Positions 27,908 to 37,100 of a DNA stretch of 64,000 bases are shown here, one piece after another. The stretch's first letter is position 1, and each line of letters opens with the position of its first letter. Under the pieces are notes generated by a model. It was not told where the DNA came from. It saw only the letters and a program-made list of their open reading frames with translations, and searched no databases. The translations under genes were made by a program, and so were the position numbers. This DNA comes from JAAZNF01 sp964561025 (lineage in GTDB: Bacteria; Myxococcota; B64-G9). Where the stretch lies: assembly GCA_964561025.1 (NCBI GenBank), contig CAZLNM010000007.1, forward strand, positions 18,018 to 82,017, in the 5' to 3' direction.

Positions 27908-30900
27908 TCAGGGGGGGTAGATGAAGTTCGTGCCGTTGATGTCCGAGGTCTCGAGCGTGATCTTGCTGGCGTCGCAGTAGTCCACCGCGTAGTACATGGT
28001 GGCGTTGATCTGCGAGGCATGGCCGAGGCCGATGGTGTGACCGAGTTCGTGGGTGGCCACGCCCTCCATGTCGAACACCTGGGTGGCGCAGGCCGCCGCC
28101 TGGGCGTTGGTGCCGAAGGGGATGCCATTGTTGAAGACCATGTCGGAATCGTAGGTCCGGTAGAAGGTCGTACCGTTCACCACCATGGTCTGGCTATCAT
28201 ATACTGTGGTGGTGCCCGCCAACGTCGCCGAATCCAGGTCGCCATAGGGATCGTTGAAAGTGATGGTATTGATGCTGTCCACGTTGAATCCCGGCGACCC
28301 GGTCTGGCTGTCCTCGACGAAGGCGATGGTGGCCGGGGTCACGGCCTGCCAGTGCGCAAAGCCGTTTCGCACCGCCACCTTGTCCTGGCCGGCAGGCATG
28401 CCCGGCTGGGTGCCCGAGGCGAAGCGGTAGTGGACCGGGATGCTGGCCGGGAACCACCGCCGCGCCGGGTTGAGCAGCACGAAGGCGTCGTTGCCGATGG
28501 TAACGGTGGCCGGCCCGGCCACGTTGTTCGACTCGTTCGACTCGCTGATCTGGACCAGGGTGTCGACCTGCACCCAGGACTTGTACGTCCCGGGAGCGGC
28601 GCCGGGGAGTTGCAAGTCGTAGGGGATGGGCGTCCCGCGCAGGATGCCCGTCGGGGTGTTGTTCCAGTCGCCGTTCAGGTTGGTCGTGGGGGCCGTCTCG
28701 CGGTTGAGGTAGAAGTCCACCCGGAAGGGCGAGAAGAGATCGATGTTGCCGTTGTTCACCACCTCCCAGTGCCACATGATGTCCGAGCCGGCCAGCGTGG
28801 CGGTGAAGTTCTGGATGGCGAGATCGACGTATCCGCCCTGGATCACCAGCGGGAAGTAGTCGCGCCAGGTGGTGGTGCCGTCAGTGATGTCGATCTGCAT
28901 GATGAACTGGTAGGCGGTGGAGGTGTTCGACACCGTCACCACGAACGGGTCGTTGGCCGCCTTGGTGCCGTTCGCCGGCACGGCGCCGAAGGCGGCGGTG
29001 CTGTCGCTCACCGTGACGTCGGAGGTGGTCGAGGTGAGCGTGGCGGTGACGTTGTTCGCCGCGATGGCGCCGTCGTTGGCCACGGTCACGGTGATGCTGG
29101 CCGGGGTCCCGCGCACCACCGGCGAGGGGCTGGTGGTGTGCGAGGCGTAGCGCAGCTCGGTGGCGGCGCAGCCCTTGGGCCGCATGATCATGGAGACATA
29201 GAGCGGCGACCAGACGCCGGTGGAGGCGGGCTTCACCACGCCGTTGTACCAGGAGGCCGGGCTGGCCTGCGAGTTGCCGTCGTCGGACAGGATGGCGAAG
29301 TACTGCAAGGTGCTCTGGTCGCCCTCCGACTGGATGGTCGCCCAGAAGGTGTCACCGTTCTTGAAGGTGAGCGCCGGGCTCACCGGGAAGTTCACCACGA
29401 ACTGGTTGGTGCCGGACACCGTCACCCAGTTCCCGGTGTAGAGGGTCTGGTCGGGGAACCCCGCCCGGTAGGTGTAGATCTTGAGGCGGAAGCGGCGCGA
29501 GGTCGGGCTGGACACCGTCTTGTAGAAGGTCACGTCCACCGAGCGCAGGGCGAACGAGGCCGAGTCCACCACGAAGTAGTTGCCCACCTCGTCGTTGGCG
29601 GCCTGCGGGATGACGTAGGTCGGGGTGTTGTCGTCGGTCTGGAGGGTGCGGTTGTCCGCGGTGCAGCCGGTGCCCTGGACGTACACCCCGAAGCCGTCCG
29701 ACCAGTTGTGCGGGCCATCGGTGCTGTCCAGTCCCATGCCGTAGATGCCGAAGGCCGAGGAGGTGGCCTGGATGGCGAAGTTGGGGTTGTTGTTGGCGGT
29801 CGCGCCCACCGCGATGGTGCCGTAGCTCGCGCTGCCGGTGGTCACCACCACGTCCGCGTCGGGGGAGGAGAGGGTGCCGGTGACGCTGCCCGTGGCGGCG
29901 TAGCCGCGGTTGCGTAGCGGGGCCTGGATGGTGGCGGTGCCGCCCGCGGGGACGGTGGCCGGAGTCTGGGTGTGCGAGGCGAGCGTGAGCCACGGGCCGT
30001 CGGCGCAGCCCTGGGCGCGGACCATGGCGTTGACCCCGATGGAGTAGTAGTCGCGCGGGTACCCGGTCGGGGTGAAGTACGCCACCCCGCCGATGTACGG
30101 GTCGAGGATGCCGCCGTCGAACAGCGGCAGGTACTGATCGGTGCTCTCGTCGTCCTCGGAACGCACGCCCACCCAGAAGATCTGCCCGTGGGTGAAAGAC
30201 ACCGGCGTGCTCAGGGTGAAGGTGGCCCAGGTGATCTGCTGCTGCTGGTCGGCGCAGGTGCCGGTCACGGCGAGCGTGGAGACGGGGCTCGAGCCCACCT
30301 CGGTGCCGGGCTTGCCGTTGTCGTCGGCGAAGATGCGCGCCGAGTAGCGGCCCTGGTTGGTGCCGCTCGCGCAGGCCACGTCGAAGAAGGCCGCCTTGAC
30401 CGCGAACACCTTGTAGGCCTCGGCCTCTACGAAGAAGCCGTTCAGCACCATGTCGCCGGCCGCCAGGGGGACGATGGAGTAGGCGACGTTGTTGTCGATG
30501 ATGAGCTCGGCGGTCGAGTCGATGGCGGTGCAGTTCGCGCAGCCCTCGTCGACGATGTCGTTGCAGTTGTCGTCGAGGGAGTTTCCGCACACCTCGGCCC
30601 GGCCCGGGTAGATCTGGTTGTTGTTGTCGTTGCAGTCGGTGCCGCCGCAGGCCCGGTCGCCGAAGGTGTCGCCGTCCTGATCGCGCGGGGTGCCCACGCA
30701 CTGGCCGCCGGTGCAGGTGTCGCCGGTGGTGCAGGCGTTGCCGTCGTCGCACGGGCCGGTGAGGTTCTGGTAGACGCAGCCGCTGGCGGGGTTGCACGAG
30801 TCCTGGGTGCAGGCGTTGTTGTCGTTGCAGTCGCGCGCCGTGCTCTGGCAGGTGCCGCTCACGCAGGCGTCGTTGGTGCAGGCGTTGTTGTCGGTGCAGG

Positions 30901-32446
30901 TATTGGTGTTGTCGTTGACGTACACGCAGCCGCTGGCGGTATTGCACGAGTCGTCGGTGCAGGGGTTGTTGTCGTTGCAGGTGATGGCACTGCTCTGGCA
31001 GGCGCCGCTTGCGCAGGCGTCGTTCGTGCAGGCGTTGTTGTCGGTGCAGGTGTTGGTGTTGTCGTTTACGTACGTGCAGCCGCTGGTCGGGTTGCACGAG
31101 TCGTCGGTGCAGGGGTTGTTGTCGTTGCAGTTGAGCGGGGTGCCGGCGACGCACACGTTGTTTGCGCAGGTCTCGGTGCCGTTGCACACGTTGTTGTCGC
31201 TGCAATCGCTGTTGTTGTTGCACTGCCGGCAGGTGGAGTCGGCGGTGTCGGTGGCGCCGTCGCAATCGTTGTCGATGGTGTCGCTGCAGGTGGGGGTGCC
31301 CGACGGTCCCTCGGTCGCGCCCGGGTTCACCGCGACGTTGTTGTCGTCGCAGTCGTTGCCGCCGCAGGAGACGGGGACGTAGTGGTCGCCGTCCCGGTCC
31401 AGCGGCACGCCGTGGCACTGGCCGTTGGCACACACGTCGTTCATGGTGCAGGCGTCGCTGTCGTCGCAGGTGTTGGTGTTGTTCACGTGGGTGCAACCGG
31501 TCTGCGGGCTGCACGAGTCGGTGGTACAGGGGTTGTTGTCGTTGCAGTCCGGACCGGCCCCGGGGACGCACTGGCCGCCCGAGCACTGATCGCCCACCGT
31601 GCAGGCGTTGCCGTCCTCGCAGGGGCTGGTATTGTTCGCGTGCTGGCAGCCCGCCTGCATGTCGCAGGTGTCGTCGGTGCAGGCGTTGCCGTCGTTGCAG
31701 TTCACCGTTGAGCCGCCCTTGCACACGCCGCGCTCGCAGGCGTCGTTCTCGGTGCAGGCGTTGTGGTCGTCGCAGGTCGCGGTGTTGAAGGTGTGCACGC
31801 AGCCCAGCGCGTCGTCGCAGGAGTCGGTGGTGCAGGGGTTGTTGTCGTCGCAGTTGGTGTTGGAATCGCCGGTGCACACCCCGTCCTGGCAGTGGTCGTT
31901 GGTGGAGCAGGCGCGGTGATCGTCGCAGGCGACGGTGTTGTTGGTGTGGACGCAGCCGCGGCCCGGGTCGCAGGCGTCGTCGGTGCACAGGTTGTCGTCG
32001 TCGCAATCGAGGGCCTGGCCGCCGCCGCAGGTGCCGTTCGAGCAGAACTCGCCGAAGGTGCAGGCGCTCCCGTCGTCGCAGGCGAGGCTGTTGTTGACGT
32101 GGGTGCAACCGGAGGTGTCCGAGCAGCCGTCGGTGGTGCAGGGGTTGCCGTCGTCGCAGTTCTGAGAGGCGCCGCCGATGCACACCCCGTCCTGGCAGTG
32201 GTCGTCGGTGGAGCAGGCCTGGCCGTCGTCGCACGGCACGCTGTTGTTGACGTGGGTGCACTTCTCGCTGACGCAGTCGTCGTTGGTGCAGGGGTTGCCG
32301 TCGTCGCACTGGCTGGCGGTGGTGCACTCGGCCACGTGGCCGTCGAAGCCGTCGTGGCCGCTGTCGGCCGGGGTGTTGGTGCCGCCGCCGCAGCCGGCGG
32401 CGACGAGGAGGAGCGCCGAGAGGATCGAGAGCAGGGTGGTCTTCAT
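27908..32446 (-). CDS. Giant Cys-rich matrixin-type metalloprotease lipoprotein
   Basis: This encodes 1,512 residues with AAGGAGG before the ATG. The signal ends AAGC (Cys19) followed by GGG. Residues 40-345 hold six units of about 47 residues built on CDDGNPCT, DxC and GCTHVNN phrases. A MopE-type metal motif (DRDGDHY, GGNDCDDNN) is at about 347-395. Three more Cys units follow, then a second MopE motif at about 587-632. Beta-rich domains fill 640-1200, and a CARDB-like module (SNESNNVAG) lies at about 1205-1300. The C-terminal catalytic domain has HELGHTIGLGH at 1466-1476, the zinc motif HExxHxxGxxH, with a Met-turn at ATMYY. This is an M10/matrixin signature. The substrate is unknown. It is the last gene of an operon and is followed by a strong terminator. 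Confidence 0.9.
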   Translation of the reverse strand: MKTTLLSILSALLLVAAGCGGGTNTPADSGHDGFDGHVAECTTASQCDDGNPCTNDDCVSEKCTHVNNSVPCDDGQACSTDDHCQDGVCIGGASQNCDDGNPCTTDGCSDTSGCTHVNNSLACDDGSACTFGEFCSNGTCGGGQALDCDDDNLCTDDACDPGRGCVHTNNTVACDDHRACSTNDHCQDGVCTGDSNTNCDDNNPCTTDSCDDALGCVHTFNTATCDDHNACTENDACERGVCKGGSTVNCNDGNACTDDTCDMQAGCQHANNTSPCEDGNACTVGDQCSGGQCVPGAGPDCNDNNPCTTDSCSPQTGCTHVNNTNTCDDSDACTMNDVCANGQCHGVPLDRDGDHYVPVSCGGNDCDDNNVAVNPGATEGPSGTPTCSDTIDNDCDGATDTADSTCRQCNNNSDCSDNNVCNGTETCANNVCVAGTPLNCNDNNPCTDDSCNPTSGCTYVNDNTNTCTDNNACTNDACASGACQSSAITCNDNNPCTDDSCNTASGCVYVNDNTNTCTDNNACTNDACVSGTCQSTARDCNDNNACTQDSCNPASGCVYQNLTGPCDDGNACTTGDTCTGGQCVGTPRDQDGDTFGDRACGGTDCNDNNNQIYPGRAEVCGNSLDDNCNDIVDEGCANCTAIDSTAELIIDNNVAYSIVPLAAGDMVLNGFFVEAEAYKVFAVKAAFFDVACASGTNQGRYSARIFADDNGKPGTEVGSSPVSTLAVTGTCADQQQQITWATFTLSTPVSFTHGQIFWVGVRSEDDESTDQYLPLFDGGILDPYIGGVAYFTPTGYPRDYYSIGVNAMVRAQGCADGPWLTLASHTQTPATVPAGGTATIQAPLRNRGYAATGSVTGTLSSPDADVVVTTGSASYGTIAVGATANNNPNFAIQATSSAFGIYGMGLDSTDGPHNWSDGFGVYVQGTGCTADNRTLQTDDNTPTYVIPQAANDEVGNYFVVDSASFALRSVDVTFYKTVSSPTSRRFRLKIYTYRAGFPDQTLYTGNWVTVSGTNQFVVNFPVSPALTFKNGDTFWATIQSEGDQSTLQYFAILSDDGNSQASPASWYNGVVKPASTGVWSPLYVSMIMRPKGCAATELRYASHTTSPSPVVRGTPASITVTVANDGAIAANNVTATLTSTTSDVTVSDSTAAFGAVPANGTKAANDPFVVTVSNTSTAYQFIMQIDITDGTTTWRDYFPLVIQGGYVDLAIQNFTATLAGSDIMWHWEVVNNGNIDLFSPFRVDFYLNRETAPTTNLNGDWNNTPTGILRGTPIPYDLQLPGAAPGTYKSWVQVDTLVQISESNESNNVAGPATVTIGNDAFVLLNPARRWFPASIPVHYRFASGTQPGMPAGQDKVAVRNGFAHWQAVTPATIAFVEDSQTGSPGFNVDSINTITFNDPYGDLDSATLAGTTTVYDSQTMVVNGTTFYRTYDSDMVFNNGIPFGTNAQAAACATQVFDMEGVATHELGHTIGLGHASQINATMYYAVDYCDASKITLETSDINGTNFIYPP
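30823..31130. repeat. Near-identical tandem DNA repeats inside the matrixin gene
   Basis: Two consecutive units of about 147 bp (49 codons) share long exact stretches, for example GTTGTTGTCGGTGCAGG and GCACGAGTCGTCGGTGCAGG. This shows a recent in-frame duplication of the Cys-repeat unit. The units encode CTDNNACTNDAC and CNDNNPCTDDSC phrases. Confidence 0.7.
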
Positions 32447-32457
32447 GGCGGGCCTCC

Positions 32458-33003
32458 TTACTTCGCGAAGAGCGCGCGCGCCTCGTCGAGGGTGCGCACG
32501 CGGTCATGGGACTTGCCGGCCGGGCCGGCGATCACGCTCACCCCGGCCTCCGGGGCGTCGCGCAGCAGAAGCTCCTGCTTGGTGCGAGGGTCGGTGAACA
32601 CGCTGAACTTGCCCTGGTAGAAGCCCAAGGTGAGGTAGCCGTCCTTGTCCTGCCGCGGCTCGAGGAACAATAGCACCCGCTCGCCCACGGCGAAGCGGGG
32701 CGCGCCGGGGAGGTGCGCCGTCACGTCGCCGTCGCTCCCGCCCACGAACTTTACGCTGATGGTGCCCTTGACGTCGGAGCCCTTCCACACCTCGGAAGGG
32801 GTGACCAGCACGCGGGTGTGAATCCTCTTGCCGTCCGGGCTGCGCTCGCTGGCCACCTGGTTCACCTCACCGAGGACCACGACCGGCGCGAGCTGCGCCA
32901 GATCCTCGAGCTCGAGGCTCAACACCACCGTGGCCTGCGCCAACCCCGCCGCGCCGCACACCAGCAACGCGGCCATCGCCATCCGCAATGTTCGCCGTTT
33001 CAT
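32458..33003 (-). CDS. Exported protein of unknown function, matrixin-operon partner
   Basis: This encodes 181 residues. A signal peptide of about 24 residues ends AQA with no lipobox. The mature part is one small beta-rich domain with conserved-looking phrases APVVVLGEV, VLVTPSEVWKG, ISVKFVGG, FAVGERVLLFLEP and LGFYQGKFSVF. From memory, similar small exported proteins occur beside matrixin genes in other Myxococcota, but the role is unknown. Its ATG overlaps the TGA of the upstream membrane-protein gene (ATGA), and its stop lies 11 bp before the matrixin ATG, so the three are clearly cotranscribed. A chaperone or propeptide-like role would fit the context but is speculation. Confidence 0.8.
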   Translation of the reverse strand: MKRRTLRMAMAALLVCGAAGLAQATVVLSLELEDLAQLAPVVVLGEVNQVASERSPDGKRIHTRVLVTPSEVWKGSDVKGTISVKFVGGSDGDVTAHLPGAPRFAVGERVLLFLEPRQDKDGYLTLGFYQGKFSVFTDPRTKQELLLRDAPEAGVSVIAGPAGKSHDRVRTLDEARALFAK

Positions 33004-34127
33004 GCCTTCTTCCTCCTTTGGGCATCGCCCAGGGAAAAAACCTGCAAAGGGATATTGCTCCGACGCAACACGAGCCGGGTCATTCTACGGAAGGGTGTAT
33101 TATTTTCAACCGCAATCTTCGCGATCGGGCAGCGCTCCTTGCGGCCCTCCCGATACTGGGATTCGAACCCCGCGCCCAACACGGACAGGGCCAGCACGAC
33201 GCCCGCGGCCAGGGCCAGGGGACGCCGCTCGCCTCGCTCCCGCCACAGGGCGAGCCCGAACGCGGCCAGGAGCAGAAACCCGGCCCAGGGGAGCAGCCGC
33301 ACGGCCACGCTCGACAAGACGGCGGTCTCGGGCGCGGTCACCGCGTCCGGCCAGGACATCGAGCGCGAGGCGGCGAGGAGCCCCTCGGCCAGCGCCCGGG
33401 CGCGGCCCAGGATCACCAAGGCGAGGGTGCCCGCCAGGACGGCGAGCAGGGCCAGCAGCGCGCGGGCGGCGGCGAGCGGGGCGGTCCGGCCCGCCAGGTA
33501 TTCTCGCAGGATGCGCCCGACCGGCCACAGCGCCGCAAACAGCGCCGGGATGGGCCACAGGGCGAACACCGCGCGATCCATGAACGGCACCCCGCGGGGG
33601 AGATCCGGCTCCAGCAGGGCCCAGGCGGAGAGCGCGGCGGTCGGCACGCCGAGGCCAAGCAGCAACCATCGCTCCCGCCATCCCCCGCTGGCCCCGCCGG
33701 ACGTCTCGACAGACAGCAGCGCGCCGAGGCACAACGTGGCGGTGGCGAGAAGACCCGCCGCGCACAACCGCTGCGAAACCGCGCCGGCGAGCAGGAACAG
33801 ATCGCAGCGGTTCTCCGCCTGCGCCGCGTCGGGCACCGATCCCAGCGAGACGAGCGAGCCCAGCCAGGCCAGTCCCGCGGGCGCAAGCAGCCAGGAGATT
33901 CGCGAAAGCGGGCGTTCGAGCCGGGCGCGGCCGCGGACGATGGGGAGGATGAGCAGCAAAAGAGACGCAAACGCCACCATCCACAGGAAGAGATCCGGTG
34001 AAAACTCGAGCAAGTTCGGGTCGAGGCCGCCGCCGAGCCACAGGGCGAACGCAAGCGTGGCGAGCGCCGCCGCGTGGGCGAAGAGGGCCCGCATCCGCCC
34101 GGGATCATTCAACCTGACGTCGTTCAT
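33000..34127 (-). CDS. Polytopic inner-membrane protein of unknown function
   Basis: This encodes 375 residues with about eight hydrophobic helices (roughly 15-35, 48-65, 78-95, 110-140, 155-172, 183-205, 222-245, 280-300 and 310-325). Loops are Arg-rich, and the C-terminal tail of about 40 residues is basic (RRMTRLVLRRS). No family motif is recognised. There is no clear Shine-Dalgarno at the first ATG; an internal ATG at codon 12 (34094) is an alternative. It is the first gene of a three-gene unit with the exported partner and the matrixin protease, joined by a 4-base ATGA overlap. Membrane anchoring or export of the protease is an inference from the operon. Confidence 0.7.
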   Translation of the reverse strand: MNDVRLNDPGRMRALFAHAAALATLAFALWLGGGLDPNLLEFSPDLFLWMVAFASLLLLILPIVRGRARLERPLSRISWLLAPAGLAWLGSLVSLGSVPDAAQAENRCDLFLLAGAVSQRLCAAGLLATATLCLGALLSVETSGGASGGWRERWLLLGLGVPTAALSAWALLEPDLPRGVPFMDRAVFALWPIPALFAALWPVGRILREYLAGRTAPLAAARALLALLAVLAGTLALVILGRARALAEGLLAASRSMSWPDAVTAPETAVLSSVAVRLLPWAGFLLLAAFGLALWRERGERRPLALAAGVVLALSVLGAGFESQYREGRKERCPIAKIAVENNTPFRRMTRLVLRRSNIPLQVFSLGDAQRRKKA

Positions 34128-34134
34128 GCGAAGG

Positions 34135-34171
34135 GAAAAAAAGCGCCGGGGCCCGAGCGGACCCCGGCGCT
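34135..34171 (-). terminator. Strong factor-independent terminator of the beta-propeller gene
   Basis: The stem GCGCCGGGG/CCCCGGCGC (34143-34151 with 34162-34170) has an adjoining A-T pair. On the minus strand it is followed by seven T residues. It begins 23 bp past the stop at 34194 and directly precedes the matrixin operon. Confidence 0.9.
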
Positions 34172-34193
34172 CGTCGCTACGAGAAACGCCCTC

Positions 34194-37100
34194 TTACCAG
34201 CCCCAGCCCGAGTTGAAGTAGTCGCCGTGCCACTGCGGGTAGGAGCCCGCCGCCGAGGACGGGTTCACCGGCGCGGCGATGGCGTACAGGATGCCGTTGG
34301 GGTAGCTGGCGTTGGCCTGGGCCAGGATCACCCCGCCCGGCAGCCAGGTGGGCGAGGGGTGGATCCAGGCGCTCTGGTTGTCGCCGGTGTAGGCGTACCA
34401 CTCCAGGCGGCCGGCGGCGGCGAAGCCGAGGACGAACGGCCCGGCGTGGACCGCGAACGAGCCATCCTCCCCGAAGGCGCCCGAGGACATGGGCGTGTAG
34501 CTGAACTGGCCCATGGTGCCGGTCACGGCCGTCCCGTTGTAGCTGAGCAGGTAGAAGTTGTTGCCGTCCGAGTGCGAGGTCATCAGGATGACGTCGGTCC
34601 CGGCCGTGCCCGGGACGGTCACCGGCGAGCAGCCCTCGACGAGCTTTACGCTGGTGAATCCCTGGGCGATGTCCACCGGGAAGCCCGCGGCCGGGGTGCC
34701 GGTCACGGCGTCGAAGCCGTAGAGCTTGCCGTCGTCGCAGCCGATGTACACCTTGCCGAGCGAGCCGACCGCCGGCGAGCTGTTGCAGCCGCCGAGGGCC
34801 CCGGTCCAGCGCCACACCTGGGCGCCGGTGGCGGCGTTGAGGCAGATCACCTCGCCGCTGCTCACACCGCCCACGCCGAAGTACACGTACATCGTCCCCG
34901 AGGGGGCGGCCCACAGAGTGGGCGAGCTGTCGATCCAGGGCGCGCTGCCCGGAGTCCAGCCGGGGGCGTTGTAGTTGTAGGACTGGGTGCCGTTGGCCAG
35001 GAAGCGGTAGAACCCGCCGCCGCGCGTGCCGAAGAAGATCGAGCCGTCGCCGCCGACCGCGGGGGTCGAGTACACGTCGTAGCCCGAGGCCACCGGGCCC
35101 CAGCCGGAAACGGGATTGCCGGTGGCGGGATCGAGCTTGTACACGCCACCGACGGTGCTGCTCTTCGCCGCTCCCACGTACAGGGACACCGGGTTGGTGA
35201 AGTCGTCGAAGACCGCCACCGAGCTCGCCAGCTTCGAGTTCGCGGGCGGCAGCACGTCGAAATGGCCCGTGGGGTTGGTGTAGGGGGTCACGTTGAGCCA
35301 GCCATAGCTGTCCACGGTGTAGATGTTGTTGACGGTGAAGTTGGTGTGCTCGCTGTCGATGGCCGGGGTGGAGGTGCCGCCCCAGGTGTGCTGCTGCCAC
35401 AGGATCATGCCGGGGCCGGCCCAGCCGGGCGAGCAGGCCGAGGGGCCGCGCTTGAAGAAGTCGGCCAGGTTGTTGTCGCTGTCGCTGTGGGCAGCGTCGC
35501 GGCTCAGGCAGAACCCGGCCGCGCCGGTGGCGCTGTTGGAGGTGTAGCCCGCGTCGAGCGACTTGTCGGTCGATGCCGGGACGGTCCCCTCGCCGGCCCA
35601 CACGTCGGTCGAACCCCAGGAGCCGTATCCCAGGGCGTCCACCACCACGTCCTGGCCCCACACCACCTGGATGCTGTCGGGGCCGTTCTGGTAATCGGCG
35701 TTGCTGTCGATGACGTCGGCCACGTCCTTGAGGGTCTGGTCGGCGTTGGTGTGGACGATGAGCAGGTGGCCGGCCTTGCCGGAGGGCAGGGTCTTGCCGT
35801 CGAGGGAGATACGGTTGAACTCGGTGCCGCCGTTGCCGTTGATGCCGCGCACCGAGAAGTTGTCGAGCGCCAGGCCCGGGGGACCCCACAGCTCGATGAA
35901 CACCCACTCGCCGTCGGTGCTCTGGTCGTCGTACAGGATCTCGTTCACCACCACCTTGGCCGGCGGGGCATTGGCGATGCAGGTGGCGCGGTAGCAGATC
36001 TGGTTCGCGGTGCAGGTGTTCACCGTGCCCCACTCCTTGCACACGTCGGCGTCGAAGTTGCCACAGATCTGGACGTCCTGGCCGCTGCAGCGGGTGGCGC
36101 CGGCGGTGCACTCGTCGGTGCACACGGTGACGCAGGCGCCGTTCTGGCACTCCTGGCCGTAGCCGCAGTCGGTGCGCGAGCCGAGGTCCAGGCAGGAGTC
36201 GGCGTCGAACTGCCCGCAGGGCCGCCAGCCGATGATGCCGTCGCACACGTTGGTGCCGGCGGCGGAGCACTCGTCGCTGCAGGTGGCCACGCACTGGCCG
36301 TTGCTGCAGGTGGTGCCGCCGGTGCACACCTGGTGGTTGCCCCACTCGAGGCAGCTATCGGTGTCCCAGTTGCCGCACACGTCGTAGCCGTCGCCGGCGC
36401 ACTGCTGGAGGCCGTTCTGGGTGCACTCGTTGGTGCAGTCGTCCACGCAGGTGCCGGTGGCGGCGTCGCACTTCTTGCCCGTTCCGCAGGCGATAGGCGT
36501 GCTCCACTCGAGGCACGGATCCACGTCGTGGTTGCCGCACACGTGGTAGCTCACATTGTCAACGCAAAGCTGCTGGCCGGAGGTGTTGCACTCGTTGCTG
36601 CAGTTGATGACGCACTGGCCGTTGCTGCACACTTCCCAGCTCTGGCAGTTGGTCACCGTGGACCAGTCGAGGCAGGAGTCGGTGTCGTAGTTGCCGCACT
36701 GCTTCCAGCCGGAGCCGTCGCAGACGCGCTGGCCGGTCTGGCACTCGTCGGCGCAGGTGTCGTTGCAGATGCCATCGGTGCAGGATTGCCCCGCGTCGCA
36801 GCTGGTGAGCGCCGTGCTCCACTCGAGGCAGGAGTCGCCGTCCCAGTTGCCGCAGGTCTGGTAGGCCGCGGTGCCCTGCGGGTCGCAGCGGCGCTGGCCG
36901 CCGACCGTGCACTCGTTCTGGCAGGACTCGACGCACACGCCGTTCTGGCACACCTTGCCGCTGTCGCAAGCGATGTGGCCGCCCCATTCCAGGCAGGGAT
37001 CGGCGTTGTAGTTGCCGCACACGTCGAAGCCGTCGCCGGAGCACTGCTTGTCGCCGGTGTGGCAGGCATCGGTGCAGGCGGTGACGCAGGCGCCGTTGTC

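Noticed and set aside
30823..32340. Regularly spaced similar DNA units resembling a CRISPR array
   Set aside because: The units are in-frame codons of Cys repeats, differ in length and sequence, and lack constant repeats with unique spacers.
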